The position numbers and the translations under genes were made by a program. A stretch of 64,000 nt of DNA from Agrococcus sp. SL85 (GTDB taxonomy: Bacteria > Actinomycetota > Actinomycetes > Actinomycetales > Microbacteriaceae), in the NCBI RefSeq assembly GCF_026625845.1, contig NZ_CP113066.1:434001-498000 (forward strand), given 5' to 3'. The notes beneath the pieces are model-generated. The model was not told where the DNA came from and searched no databases. It saw nothing but the letters and a program-made list of their open reading frames with translations. Positions within the stretch are counted from its first letter, which is position 1; each line of letters starts with the position of its first letter. Below are positions 29,514 through 39,167 of the stretch, piece after piece.

Positions 29514-30503
29514 CTACGAGGCGGCGGGCGCCTCGGCCGGATCGGCCGCCGCCGCGGGCGCGGCGTCGCGCGGCGGGCGCCGCGACCAGAGCGCCGCGAG
29601 CAGCGAGCCCGAGACGTTGTGCCAGACCGAGAAGATCGCCGCGGGCAGCGCGGCCTCGGGGCTGAAGTGGGCCTTCGCGAGCCCGGCCGCGAGCCCGGAG
29701 TTCTGCATGCCCACCTCGATCGCCACGGCCCGCCGGGCGCTCGCGTCGAGCCCCACGGCCCTCGCGGCGAGGAAGCCGAGGCCGAAGCCGATGGCGTTGT
29801 GCAGGATCACGACGAGCGCCACGAGCAGCCCCACCGAGAGGATCGCGGAGGCGCTGCCGGCGACCACCGCGAGCACCACGAGCGCGATCCCGACCACCGA
29901 GACGAGCGGCAGCCAGGGCAGCACTCGCTCGACGAGCCGCGGCAGCAGGCGACGCAGCAGCACCCCTGCGACGACCGGCACGAGCACGATGAGGATGATC
30001 GACTGGAAGAGCGCCCACGGGTCGACGGGCAGGTAGGAGCCGGCCAGCCAGAGCACGAGCAGCGGCGTCAGCACCGGCGCGAGCAGGGTCGAGGCGGTCG
30101 TCATCGCGACCGAGAGCGCGGTGTCGCCCTTCGCGAGGTAGACCATGACGTTCGAGGCCGTGCCGCCAGGCGCCGCGCCCACGAGCACGACGCCCACGAG
30201 CAGCTCCGGCGGCAGCTGGAACGCGAGCGCGAGCCCGATCGCGGCGAGCGGCATGATGACGAACTGCGCGACCACGCCGACCACGAACGCGAAGGGCTTC
30301 CTGGCGATGACGGCGAAGTCGACCGGCTGCAGGGTGAGCCCCATGCCGAGCATGATGACGCCGAGCAGCAGCGTGATCCACGGGCCGATCGGCAGGAACA
30401 CCTGCGGCACGGCGATCGCGACCGCGCCGGCCGCGAGCACGACGAGCGGGAACCAGGTGCCTGCGACGCGGCTCGCGCGCTCGCCTGCGGACGTGCTGGA
30501 CAT
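29514..30503 (-). CDS. bile acid:sodium symporter family transporter
   Basis: A 329-residue membrane protein with nine to ten helices, matching the BASS/ArsB-like bile acid:sodium symporter family. Segments L-G-V-I-M-L-G-M-G-L-T-L and G-A-A-P-G-G-T-A-S-N-V-M-V-Y-L-A-K-G-D are family hallmarks, the latter near the Na+ and substrate site. E-V-G-M-Q-N-S-G-L-A is the second crossover motif. ATG 30503 follows GAGGAGGTCAGAC. In bacteria these carry pantoate, ketopantoate or other organic anions as well as bile acids, so the substrate is open. The C-terminus is Ala/Pro-rich. Confidence 0.9.
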   Translation of the reverse strand: MSSTSAGERASRVAGTWFPLVVLAAGAVAIAVPQVFLPIGPWITLLLGVIMLGMGLTLQPVDFAVIARKPFAFVVGVVAQFVIMPLAAIGLALAFQLPPELLVGVVLVGAAPGGTASNVMVYLAKGDTALSVAMTTASTLLAPVLTPLLVLWLAGSYLPVDPWALFQSIILIVLVPVVAGVLLRRLLPRLVERVLPWLPLVSVVGIALVVLAVVAGSASAILSVGLLVALVVILHNAIGFGLGFLAARAVGLDASARRAVAIEVGMQNSGLAAGLAKAHFSPEAALPAAIFSVWHNVSGSLLAALWSRRPPRDAAPAAAADPAEAPAAS

Positions 30504-30607
30504 GTCTGACCTCCTCGGGGATGTGTCCCATCCCAGCAGGTCCAGCATGCGGCACCCGCCACGGGCGCGACGACCGGGGCACGCCGAGCGGCGAGCGCCG
30601 CCCCGCG

Positions 30608-31051
30608 TCAGCGCGCCTCGGCCTCCAGCAGGGCCTCCTCGAGCGCGACCCACGCGAGCATCGCGCACTTCACGCGCATCGGGAACCTCGCGACGCCCGC
30701 GAAGGCGACCGCGTCGCCGAGCAGCTGCTCGTCGGGCTCCGCAGCGCCGCGCGAGCGCAGCAGCTCGCGGAGCGCCTCGATGCGCTCGCGCGCCTCCGCC
30801 ACCGCGAGCCCCGGCGCCTCCTCCGAGAGCACGGAGGCCGAGGCCTGCGAGATCGAGCAGCCCTGGCCCTCCCAGCCGAGCGCCGCGATCCGGCCGTCCT
30901 CGACGCGCACGCGCAGTCGGATCTCGTCGCCGCACGTGGGGTTGCGGAGGAAGCGCTCGGCGTCGAAGGGGTCGATGAGCCCCTCGCCCTCGCGACGCTT
31001 CGCGTGCTCGAGGATCAGCTCCTGGTAGAGGCCGGCCAGCGGGTCGCTCAT
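30608..31051 (-). CDS. sufU: Fe-S cluster assembly sulfur-transfer protein
   Basis: A 147-residue SufU. In Gram-positives it is the zinc-dependent sulfur acceptor that takes persulfide from SufS. The three conserved Cys and the Asp are visible: N-P-T-C-G-D-E, G-Q-G-C-S-I-S-Q-A-S-A-S and R-V-K-C-A-M-L. The N-terminus L-Y-Q-E-L-I-L-E-H-A-K and length are standard. ATG 31051 overlaps the sufS stop (ATGA), so the pair is translationally coupled. SufBCD are not in this window. Confidence 0.95.
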   Translation of the reverse strand: MSDPLAGLYQELILEHAKRREGEGLIDPFDAERFLRNPTCGDEIRLRVRVEDGRIAALGWEGQGCSISQASASVLSEEAPGLAVAEARERIEALRELLRSRGAAEPDEQLLGDAVAFAGVARFPMRVKCAMLAWVALEEALLEAEAR

Positions 31052-32343
31052 CGTGCTCCGAAGTAGTCGCGGACGCCCGAGAGGACGTCGAGGAAGCGGT
31101 CGACCTCGGCCTCGGTCGTGTAGAGGTAGGCGGAGGCGCGGGTGGTGGCCGCGACGCCGAGCCGGCGGTGCAGCGGCTGCGCGCAGTGGTGGCCGACGCG
31201 CACCGCGATGCCCTGGGCGTCGAGCACCTGGCCGACGTCGTGGGCGTGCACGCCGTCGACGACGACGCTCGCGAGCCCGGCCCGCTCCTCCCCCGGGCGC
31301 GGGCCCACGAGGCGGACGCCCGGGATGCTCACGACCCCTGCGGCGAGTCGCTGGCCGAGCGCGAGCTCGTGCGCGTCGATGGCCGCGAGCCCCACGGCCT
31401 CCAGGTAGTCGGCGGCCGCGGCGAGGCCGACGATGGCCGAGACCGGCTGCGTGCCGGCCTCGAAGCGCTGCGGCGCGGGCAGGAACTCGCGCTCGGTCAT
31501 CGTCACGGTCGTGATCATCGAGCCGCCGACGCGCGCGGGCGGCAGCGCCGCGGCCAGCTCGGGGCGCAGGTAGAGCACGCCGACGCCGCCGGGGCCGAGC
31601 ATCTTGTGGCCGCTGAACGCGGCGGCGTCGACGCCGAGGCCCGCGAGGTCGACCGGGCGGTGCGGCACCGACTGGCACGCGTCGAGCACGACGAGCGCGC
31701 CGTGCGCTCGGGCGGCGGCGACGATCGCGTCGACGGGCGCGACGAGGCCCGTGACGTTCGAGACGTGCGCGATCGCCACGAGGCGCGTGCGCTCGGTGAT
31801 GGCGGCCGCGGCGTCCTCCGCCGTCCAGACGCCGTCGTCGTCGACGGCGATCCAGCGCAACGTGGCGCCGGTCTCGTCGGCGAGGCGCTGCCAGGGCAGC
31901 AGGTTGGCGTGGTGCTCGGCCTCGGTGACGAGGATCTCGTCGCCCGCCCCGATGCGCAGGCGCGGGTCGACGGCGGCGGCGCGGTTGGCCTCCGCGAGCG
32001 AGAGCGCGACCTCGTTGAGCGCGTCCGTCGCGTTCATCGCCCACGAGACGGTGTCGGGGTGCGCGCCGACGAGGCGTGCGATGCGCTCGCGGGCGCTCTC
32101 GTAGTCGTCGGTCGCGAGCGCGGCGAGCGTGTGCGCGCCCCGATGCACGGCGGCGTTGCGGCCGGTGCGGAAGGCCCACTCGGCGTCGAGCACCTGCCGG
32201 GGCTGCTGGCTCGTGGCGCCGGAGTCGAGGTAGACGAGGGGCATTCCGGCGGGCTCGGCGGCGAGGATCGGGAAGTCGGCGCGGATCGCCGCCAGCCGCT
32301 CGGCGTCGAGCGCCCCCGTCGGCGCCTGCTGCTCGATCGACAT
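31048..32343 (-). CDS. sufS: cysteine desulfurase
   Basis: A 431-residue class V aminotransferase-fold desulfurase that takes sulfur from cysteine for Fe-S clusters. Start region Y-L-D-S-G-A-T-S-Q-Q-P, PLP-lysine motif F-S-G-H-K-M-L-G-P-G-G and catalytic Cys loop V-G-H-H-C-A-Q-P-L are all present. The closing R-A-S-A-Y-L-Y-T-T-E-A-E-V is usual for type II (SufS) enzymes. It is first in the sufS-sufU operon. A TAGCGT box (32398-32403) lies 55 nt upstream of the ATG. Length is slightly above the ~410 norm through the N-terminus and surface loops. Confidence 0.95.
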   Translation of the reverse strand: MSIEQQAPTGALDAERLAAIRADFPILAAEPAGMPLVYLDSGATSQQPRQVLDAEWAFRTGRNAAVHRGAHTLAALATDDYESARERIARLVGAHPDTVSWAMNATDALNEVALSLAEANRAAAVDPRLRIGAGDEILVTEAEHHANLLPWQRLADETGATLRWIAVDDDGVWTAEDAAAAITERTRLVAIAHVSNVTGLVAPVDAIVAAARAHGALVVLDACQSVPHRPVDLAGLGVDAAAFSGHKMLGPGGVGVLYLRPELAAALPPARVGGSMITTVTMTEREFLPAPQRFEAGTQPVSAIVGLAAAADYLEAVGLAAIDAHELALGQRLAAGVVSIPGVRLVGPRPGEERAGLASVVVDGVHAHDVGQVLDAQGIAVRVGHHCAQPLHRRLGVAATTRASAYLYTTEAEVDRFLDVLSGVRDYFGAR

Positions 32344-32397
32344 GCCGCTCCCCTCGATGCCCTGCGGTCGTCGGCGCGAGGCCGATCCCGACCTTCC

Positions 32398-32403
32398 ACG
32401 CTA
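32398..32403 (-). promoter_or_regulatory. -10 box TAGCGT for sufSU
   Basis: TAGCGT on the minus strand, about 47 nt of predicted leader before ATG 32343. Next to it, three 13-bp near-repeats (GCCGCAGGGTTCA type, 32442-32480) run across the stop codon of the sigma-factor gene. Confidence 0.4.
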
Positions 32404-32464
32404 CCCGCTCCCGCCCGCGCCGGCACGGGCGTCATCGTGCGGCCGCAGGGTTCAGCCGCAGGGC

Positions 32465-33760
32465 TCAGCCGCGGGGCGAGGCGGCCCGGGCGAGCAGCAC
32501 GGCGCGCTCGCGCGCGTTCCGCGCCCGTCGAGCCGCCTCGCCGAAGGCCTCGGCCGCCTCGTCGTCGCGCCCGAGCCGCGCGAGCAGCTCGCCGCGCACC
32601 GAGGGCAGCAGGTGCGAGGCGGCGAGCGCCTGCTCGCCCGCGAGCCCCTCGACGATCGCGAGGGCCGCTGCGGGCCCGAAGCCGGGCCCCGAGGCCATCG
32701 AGACGGCGACGGCGCGGTTGAGCGCCACCACGGGCGAGGGCCGCAGCCGCTCGAGCCCCTCGTAGGCGGCGACGATGCGGGCCCAGTCGGTGGCCTCGAC
32801 GCCCGGCGCGACCGCGTGGCACTCCGCGATCGCGGCCTGCAGCCCGTAGGCGCCGAGGCCGCGCCCGAAGGACTCGGCGCGGCGCAGCGCGGCGCGGCCG
32901 CGGCGGATCGCTCCGCGGTCCCAGCGCCGGCGGTCCTGGTCGGCGAGCAGCACGGGCTCGCCCGCGGCGTCGACGCGTGCGGGGAAGCGGGCGGCGGTGA
33001 GCTCGAGCAGCGCGAGGAGGCCGTGCGCCTCGGGCTCCTCCGGCTGCAGCGCGGCGAGGATGCGCGCCAGCCGCACCGCCTCGCGCGCGAGGTCGGGCCG
33101 CATCCAGTCCTCGCCCTCCGTGGCCGCGTGGCCCTCGGTGAAGATCAGGTAGAGCACGCCGAGCACGGCAGCGAGCCGGGCCGGGCGCTCGGCGCGCGCG
33201 GGCGTCTCGAAGGGCACGCCCGCCTCGGCGAGCGCCGCCTTCGCCCGCACGATGCGCTGCTGGAGCGTGGCGGTGGGCACGAGGAAGGCACGGGCGATCT
33301 CGGCGGTCTCGAGGCCGCCGACGACGCGGAGCGTGAGCGCCACCTGCGCCTGCTGCGGCAGCAGCGGGTGGCACGCGGTGAACACGAGCCGGAGGACGTC
33401 GTCGTCGATCGCGTCGGGATCCCACGGCACGGCGTCGGCCGCCTCGTCCTGCTCCCGCTCGAGGTCGTGGCCGAGCGCGGCGAGGCGGTCGGCGTAGCGC
33501 TCCTGCCTGCGCCAGTGGTCCACGGCGCGACGCTTGCCGACCTGGGTGAGCCAGGCGGCGCCGTTGCGGGGCACGCCCCGCACCGGCCACTGCTCGAGCG
33601 CCTCGGCGAGCGCCTCCTGCGCGAGGTCCTCGGCGAGCGCGAAGTCGCGCGTGTAGCGCGTGAGCACCGCGACGATCTTCGCGGCCTCGATGCGCCAGAC
33701 GGCGACGACGGCGCGCCGGGCGGACTCCGCCCGGCGCGCGTCGTCGCGCTGCGTCGTCAC
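32465..33760 (-). CDS. ECF sigma factor, ECF42-like, with C-terminal TPR-like extension
   Basis: A 431-residue sigma factor. Region 2 (about 20-95) shows D-F-A-L-A-E-D-L-A-Q-E-A and W-L-T-Q-V-G-K-R-R-A-V-D. Region 4 (about 125-180) shows L-T-L-R-V-V-G-G-L-E-T-A-E-I-A-R-A-F. A long helical C-terminal extension (about 200-431, DUF6596/TPR-like) follows, much longer than ordinary ~190-residue ECF factors. That architecture and the two adjacent DGPF/YCII genes fit the ECF42 group, where the extension replaces an anti-sigma factor in control. GTG 33760. The regulon is expected to include the DGPF genes. Confidence 0.88.
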   Translation of the reverse strand: MTTQRDDARRAESARRAVVAVWRIEAAKIVAVLTRYTRDFALAEDLAQEALAEALEQWPVRGVPRNGAAWLTQVGKRRAVDHWRRQERYADRLAALGHDLEREQDEAADAVPWDPDAIDDDVLRLVFTACHPLLPQQAQVALTLRVVGGLETAEIARAFLVPTATLQQRIVRAKAALAEAGVPFETPARAERPARLAAVLGVLYLIFTEGHAATEGEDWMRPDLAREAVRLARILAALQPEEPEAHGLLALLELTAARFPARVDAAGEPVLLADQDRRRWDRGAIRRGRAALRRAESFGRGLGAYGLQAAIAECHAVAPGVEATDWARIVAAYEGLERLRPSPVVALNRAVAVSMASGPGFGPAAALAIVEGLAGEQALAASHLLPSVRGELLARLGRDDEAAEAFGEAARRARNARERAVLLARAASPRG

Positions 33761-33779
33761 CGCTGGAGGCTCCGGGCGG

Positions 33780-34142
33780 TCACCGCTGCAGGTCCGCCTC
33801 GGTGTGCATGCGGCGGATCTCGAGCTTCGTGCCGGGGCCGAGCGGCGCCCGCGCGGCCCACCGCGCGGCCTCCGCCTGATCGGCGACGTCGACGATCCAG
33901 AAGCCGTTGAAGAGCTCCTTCGTCTCGCCGTAGGGGCCGTCGGTCACGAGCGGCGGATCGGCCGAGAAGTCGACGACGACGCCGGCCTCGGGCTCGGCCA
34001 GGCCCTCGGCGGCCACGAGCACGCCCGCCTCCGACATCGCGGCGTTGTAGGCGCCCATCGCGGCGAGCATCGCCTCGAACGGGGCGTCGCGGCGATCGAT
34101 CGCCGCGACGTCCTCGTCCCGCATGACGAGCAGGAAGCGCAC
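33780..34142 (-). CDS. YCII/DGPF-domain protein
   Basis: A 120-residue YCII-related (DGPF) protein: R-F-L-L-V-M-R-D at the start and the family motif T-D-G-P-Y-G-E-T-K-E-L-F-N-G-F-W-I in the middle. It starts with GTG 34142, 3 nt after the previous stop, in an operon with its paralogue and upstream of the sigma gene. DGPF proteins are the usual genomic partners of ECF42 sigma factors; their chemistry is unproven. Confidence 0.88.
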   Translation of the reverse strand: MRFLLVMRDEDVAAIDRRDAPFEAMLAAMGAYNAAMSEAGVLVAAEGLAEPEAGVVVDFSADPPLVTDGPYGETKELFNGFWIVDVADQAEAARWAARAPLGPGTKLEIRRMHTEADLQR

Positions 34143-34145
34143 GGG

Positions 34146-34577
34146 TCAGCCCTGCTCGGCGGCGCGAGCCGCCTGCTCCTCGCGCCAGCCGGCCTCCTTC
34201 TCGATCCACTCGTTGTCGGCCGGGAAGTCGTCGACGCCGGTGATGCGTCGCACCTCGAGCTTCGCGCCGGGGCCCAGCGGGCAGCGCTTGGCCCACTCTG
34301 CGGCCTCCTCCTTGGAGGCGACCTCGAGGATCCAGAAGCCGTTGAAGAGCTCCTTCGTCTCGCCGTAGGGGCCGTCGGTCACGAGCGGGGTCTCGTGCGA
34401 GAAGTCGACGACGAAGCCCTCCGAGGGGTCCGAGAGGCCCTCGCCGCCGACGAGCACGCCCGCCTGCATCATCGACTCGTTGTACTTCCCCATCGCCTCG
34501 ATGATCTGCTCGAAGGGCATGTCCTTCGAGGCCTCGATCGCCGCGTCGTCCGAGCGCATGATGAGCATGTACTGCAT
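34146..34577 (-). CDS. YCII/DGPF-domain protein (paralogue)
   Basis: A 143-residue DGPF protein beginning Q-Y-M-L-I-M-R-S-D-D. It shares T-D-G-P-Y-G-E-T-K-E-L-F-N-G-F-W-I with its downstream neighbour, and has an extra ~20-residue Trp/Glu-rich tail. The two are clearly a tandem duplication. First gene of the DGPF-DGPF-sigma operon. ATG 34577 has GGAACAGGAGACGGCACC upstream with a usable GGAGA. Confidence 0.88.
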   Translation of the reverse strand: MQYMLIMRSDDAAIEASKDMPFEQIIEAMGKYNESMMQAGVLVGGEGLSDPSEGFVVDFSHETPLVTDGPYGETKELFNGFWILEVASKEEAAEWAKRCPLGPGAKLEVRRITGVDDFPADNEWIEKEAGWREEQAARAAEQG

Positions 34578-34668
34578 GGTGCCGTCTCCTGTTCCGGGGC
34601 CGCCCTCGCGACCCTCTCACCAGTGCGTCGATCGGGGAGCGCCCAGATCGACATCGACCGCGAAGAAT

Positions 34669-35320
34669 CTATCGATCCCTGCCCTGCGCCCTGGCGACGC
34701 GCCACGCGGCGGCGATCATGGCGGCTGCGGCGAGCGCTGCGGGCAGCAGGCCGAAGAGCGTCGTGAGGCTCGCGCCGGCGAGCAGGACGAGCGCGGCGAC
34801 GAGCTGGATGAGGGCGACCTTCGGCTGGCTGCCCGCGGCGCGGGTGCGCAGCCCCACGACCGCGAGGACGCCGGCGCCCGCGAGCACGATCGCCGGCACC
34901 ATCGCCCGCTCGACCCACATCGCCACGCGGTCGGCCTCGAGCCCCGCGCCCGCGGTGCCGCTGAGCGCCGCGTCGACGAGGAGCCAGGCCGACTGCAGCA
35001 CGCCGGGCAGCACGGCGATGGCGCCGATGACGGCGAGCTGCTCGGCGCGCTGGCGCGGACGGTCGGCGGTGGCGCGCAGCACGAGCCAGCTCCAGCCGAG
35101 CGCGAGCGCGACGAGCACGACGAGCGCGACCGCGCCGCCGACGTCGGGGCCCGTGCCGCAGAGCCACTCGCGCCCGGAGAGGCTCGCAGCCCGCGCGGAG
35201 CCGCTCGCGCTGGAAGATGCCGGGCACGAGGCTCGTGGCGGCCGCGGCGACGAGCCCGGCGGCGAGGAGGCGCGACGCGCCCCTGCGGGCGGAGCCCGCG
35301 CGTGCGCGCTCGAGCGTCAT
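34669..35320 (-). pseudogene. four-helix membrane protein, one frame break
   Basis: A hydrophobic protein of about 216 residues with four predicted helices. It opens with M-T-L-E-R-A-R-A-G-S at ATG 35320 and ends R-A-Q-G-R-D-R. The sense switches frame at 35180-35184: the minus strand has GAGCCTCTCC, and GAGCTCTCC gives R-A-G-C-E-L-S-G-R-E-W-L-C-G-T-G-P-D-V-G, which joins the two halves. Length is 217 codons plus one base. A CATGAT box ends 6 nt before the ATG (leaderless). No named family recognised; similar four-helix proteins are common in Micrococcales. Two Cys in the first loop may form a disulfide. Confidence 0.65.
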
Positions 35321-35418
35321 GCGGCCATCATGCTCCCGCATCCTGAGCGCCGCGAGCAGAGGTCGCCGCGAGCCCTCGTCGCCGCGAGCCTGGCCGCAGC
35401 CTCTGCCATCCTCGTGGC

Positions 35419-35820
35419 ATGAGGATCCGGCTGGCCGTGCGCGAGCCCGTCGACGACGCGGCGGTGTGCGCCCTGCACGCCGCCGCCTTCGACGAGGAGC
35501 CCGGCGGGGTAACCCCGATGGCTGCGCGACTCGAGCGGCACGACGCCTCCTGGGCGACGGCGCACGACGGCGACGAGCTCGTGGGCTTCGTGCGGGCGGT
35601 GTGGGACGGCGGCCAGCATGCCTTCGTGCTCGACACGGTCGTCGCGCCGCGGCTGCAGGGGCAGGGCCTCGGCACGATGCTGCTCGGCGCGCTCGTGCAG
35701 GACTGCCGAGCCCGCGGCATCCGGTGGCTGCACGTCGACTTCGAGCCGCGGCTGGCGTCGTTCTACCGCGGTGCGGGCTTCGCCCCGACGCGCGCGGGCC
35801 TCATCGACCTCACCGCCTGA
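35419..35820 (+). CDS. GNAT family N-acetyltransferase
   Basis: A 133-residue GNAT protein. L-D-T-V-V-A-P-R-L-Q-G-Q-G-L-G-T-M-L-L gives the acetyl-CoA-binding strand and the Q-x-x-G-x-G/T loop, and F-Y-R-G-A-G-F is the late motif. ATG 35419 lies 6 nt after CATCCT, a -10-like box. Substrate unknown. It is followed by two small hairpins and then an ATP-grasp gene with its own ribosome site. Confidence 0.85.
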   Translation: MRIRLAVREPVDDAAVCALHAAAFDEEPGGVTPMAARLERHDASWATAHDGDELVGFVRAVWDGGQHAFVLDTVVAPRLQGQGLGTMLLGALVQDCRARGIRWLHVDFEPRLASFYRGAGFAPTRAGLIDLTA

Positions 35821-35827
35821 CGACACG

Positions 35828-35859
35828 CTGCGTCACGCAGGTGCGCGCCCAGGCGCACC
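35828..35859 (+). terminator. two abutting small hairpins after the GNAT gene
   Basis: CTGCGT-C-ACGCAG (35828-35840) is a tight dyad better suited to protein binding. GGTGCGC / GCGCACC (35840-35859, 6-nt loop) could terminate the GNAT transcript. Both are short. Confidence 0.35.
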
Positions 35860-35917
35860 GCGGCAGGCTGGGACGAGCCGTCCGCGATCCGGGCGGCGCC
35901 GACCCGAGGAGGAGCCC

Positions 35918-36868
35918 GTGGCCCGACCGACCGTCATTGTGCTGCACGACAACGAGGAGTGGCTGCCGCCCTTCCAGCGCGCGTTCGAGGCCGAGGGGGT
36001 GGCGCTCGAGCCGTGGCACCTCGGCGAGCGCGCCATCGACCTCGACGGCGTCGCGCCGGAGGCCGTGGTGTGGTCGCGCCTGAGCGCCTCGGCGCACACG
36101 CGCGGCGTGCCGCACGCGTTCGACACGGCCTCCGCGATCCTGTCGTGGGCCGAGGCGCAGGGGCGTCGGGTCGTGAACGGCAGCCGCGTCGCCTCGCTCG
36201 AGGTGAGCAAGGTGCGCCAGCACGCGCTGCTGCGCGCGGCGGGGCTCGATGCACCGCGCACGATCGCGGCGACCTCGGATGCGGCGCTCGCGGCTGCCGC
36301 GCGGCAGATCGGCAGCCCCTTCATCACGAAGCACAACCGTGGCGGCAAGGGCCTCGGTGTGCGGCGCTTCGACAGCCCGGAGGAGCTCGACGCCGCCCTC
36401 GCGGCCGGCGAGCTCGAGCGCCCCATCGACGGCATCGCGCTCGTGCAGGAGCTGCTCGTCGCCCGAGACGCCTCGATCACGCGGGCGGAGTTCGTGGGCG
36501 GCCGCTTCCGCTACGCCGTGCGCGTCGACACGAGCCAGGGCTTCGAGCTGTGCCCTGCCGACGCCTGCCGCGTGCCCGGCCAGGACGACGCCGAGCCCGC
36601 GCCCCTCTTCTCGCTCCGCCCCGAGATCACGGCCGCGCATCCGCTGGTGCGCGAGCTGGAGGCGCTGCTCGCCCGCGAGGGCGTGGAGATCGCGGGCGTC
36701 GAGTTCCTCGAGACGGTCGACGGCCGCACGGTGCCGTACGACATCAACACGAACACGAACTACTCCCCCGACGTCGAGGCCGAGCTCGGCGACCGGGGCG
36801 CGGCGGCAGCGGTCGCGAGATTCCTCGGCGACCTGGCGCGCGATCGGTCGGCGCGCCGCGCCGCCTGA
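35918..36868 (+). CDS. RimK-like ATP-grasp ligase
   Basis: A 316-residue ATP-grasp protein of the RimK/MptN-like kind, which ligates an amino acid to a carboxyl group with ATP. Seen are V-S-K-V-R-Q-H-A-L-L-R-A-A-G, F-I-T-K-H-N-R-G-G-K-G-L-G-V (ATP lysine and glycine loop) and V-Q-E-L-L for the adenine-side strand. Y-D-I-N-T-N-T-N-Y-S supplies the Mg2+-binding Asn residues. GTG 35918 follows GAGGAGGAGCCC. It stands alone; no substrate-giving neighbour. Related genes occur widely in actinobacteria as alpha-L-glutamate-ligase-like proteins. Confidence 0.82.
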   Translation: MARPTVIVLHDNEEWLPPFQRAFEAEGVALEPWHLGERAIDLDGVAPEAVVWSRLSASAHTRGVPHAFDTASAILSWAEAQGRRVVNGSRVASLEVSKVRQHALLRAAGLDAPRTIAATSDAALAAAARQIGSPFITKHNRGGKGLGVRRFDSPEELDAALAAGELERPIDGIALVQELLVARDASITRAEFVGGRFRYAVRVDTSQGFELCPADACRVPGQDDAEPAPLFSLRPEITAAHPLVRELEALLAREGVEIAGVEFLETVDGRTVPYDINTNTNYSPDVEAELGDRGAAAAVARFLGDLARDRSARRAA

Positions 36869-36920
36869 TCCCTCCCCTCCCACAACCGGGAGGTGCTCGA
36901 CGCCCCGCCCGCACAGAGGC

Positions 36921-37027
36921 GCTGATCGCCTGGTCCGCGGGGTGCGAGTTATGACGAAGTCCGGAGGCCCCGTGGGGCCTCCGGACTTCGTCATTGTCTG
37001 AGCTGAGGAGCGGACCAGGCGATCAGC
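36921..37027. repeat. nested palindrome: 18-bp outer and 21-bp inner inverted repeats
   Basis: Outer arms GCTGATCGCCTGGTCCGC (36921-36938) and its exact complement (37010-37027) enclose a perfect 21-bp inverted repeat with a 2-nt centre (36951-36994). The inner hairpin is a strong bidirectional terminator for the convergent ATP-grasp and guaA genes; the outer arms are unexplained. Confidence 0.75.
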
Positions 37028-37066
37028 ACCGGAGCGACCGTCGCGATCAGCGCGGCCCGACCACGC

Positions 37067-38637
<1,571 letters not shown>

Positions 38638-38638
<1 letters not shown>

Positions 38639-39156
38639 CATGCCTCCTGGGGCGTGGACGCGGCGGTCGCGCGCGCGGCCCGCTGGGCCTCGAGGCGCGC
38701 GAGGTCGTCGAGCGCGATGCGGTGCATCCGCTGCTCGACGACGAACGAGAGGAAGGGCACGACGCCGCCGAGCGCCATCGCGATGAGGCGGCCGAAGGGC
38801 CAGCGCAGCAGGCTCCAGAGGCGGAAGCACGCGACGAGGTAGACGACGTAGATCCAGCCGTGGGCGATGAGGATGCCGAGCGAGAGGTTGATCCCGTCGC
38901 CGAGCGACTGGATCTCGCAGCCCTGGCCGCCGGGCACGAAGAGCGACCACCACTCGCACGTCGGCAGCGGCACGACCCCCTGGAGCGACAGCAGCCCGCC
39001 GGAGCCGAAGGCGAAGAGCTCGACGTGCGTCGGCGAGTACTTCAGCACCATCTCGGCCACGAGCAGCAGCAGGAACACGCCCGTGACCCACGACATCACG
39101 CGGTAGAAGGTCGTCGCGGAGCGGATCTGCGGGATCTGGTCGATGGGCTTCGGCAC
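38638..39156 (-). CDS. DUF3817 family integral membrane protein
   Basis: A 172-residue membrane protein with three predicted helices. The family motif is [17 protein letters not shown] in the first helix and [12 protein letters not shown] in the second. GTG 39156 has GGAG 4 nt upstream and TAGACT (39165-39170) just before it. DUF3817 genes sit beside guaA in many actinobacteria, as here with overlapping ends, but the function is unknown. The family is related to YdzA-type small proteins. Confidence 0.85.
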
Positions 39157-39167
39157 GGTGCTCCAGT

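Noticed and set aside
30504..30607. Possible small ORF between sufU and the symporter gene
   Set aside because: No start with a ribosome site or -10 box; the interval is short and holds nothing convincing.
36900..37060. Two small convergent peptides both containing L-I-A-W-S-A
   Set aside because: The common residues are forced by the 18-bp inverted repeat; neither frame has a supported start codon or ribosome site.
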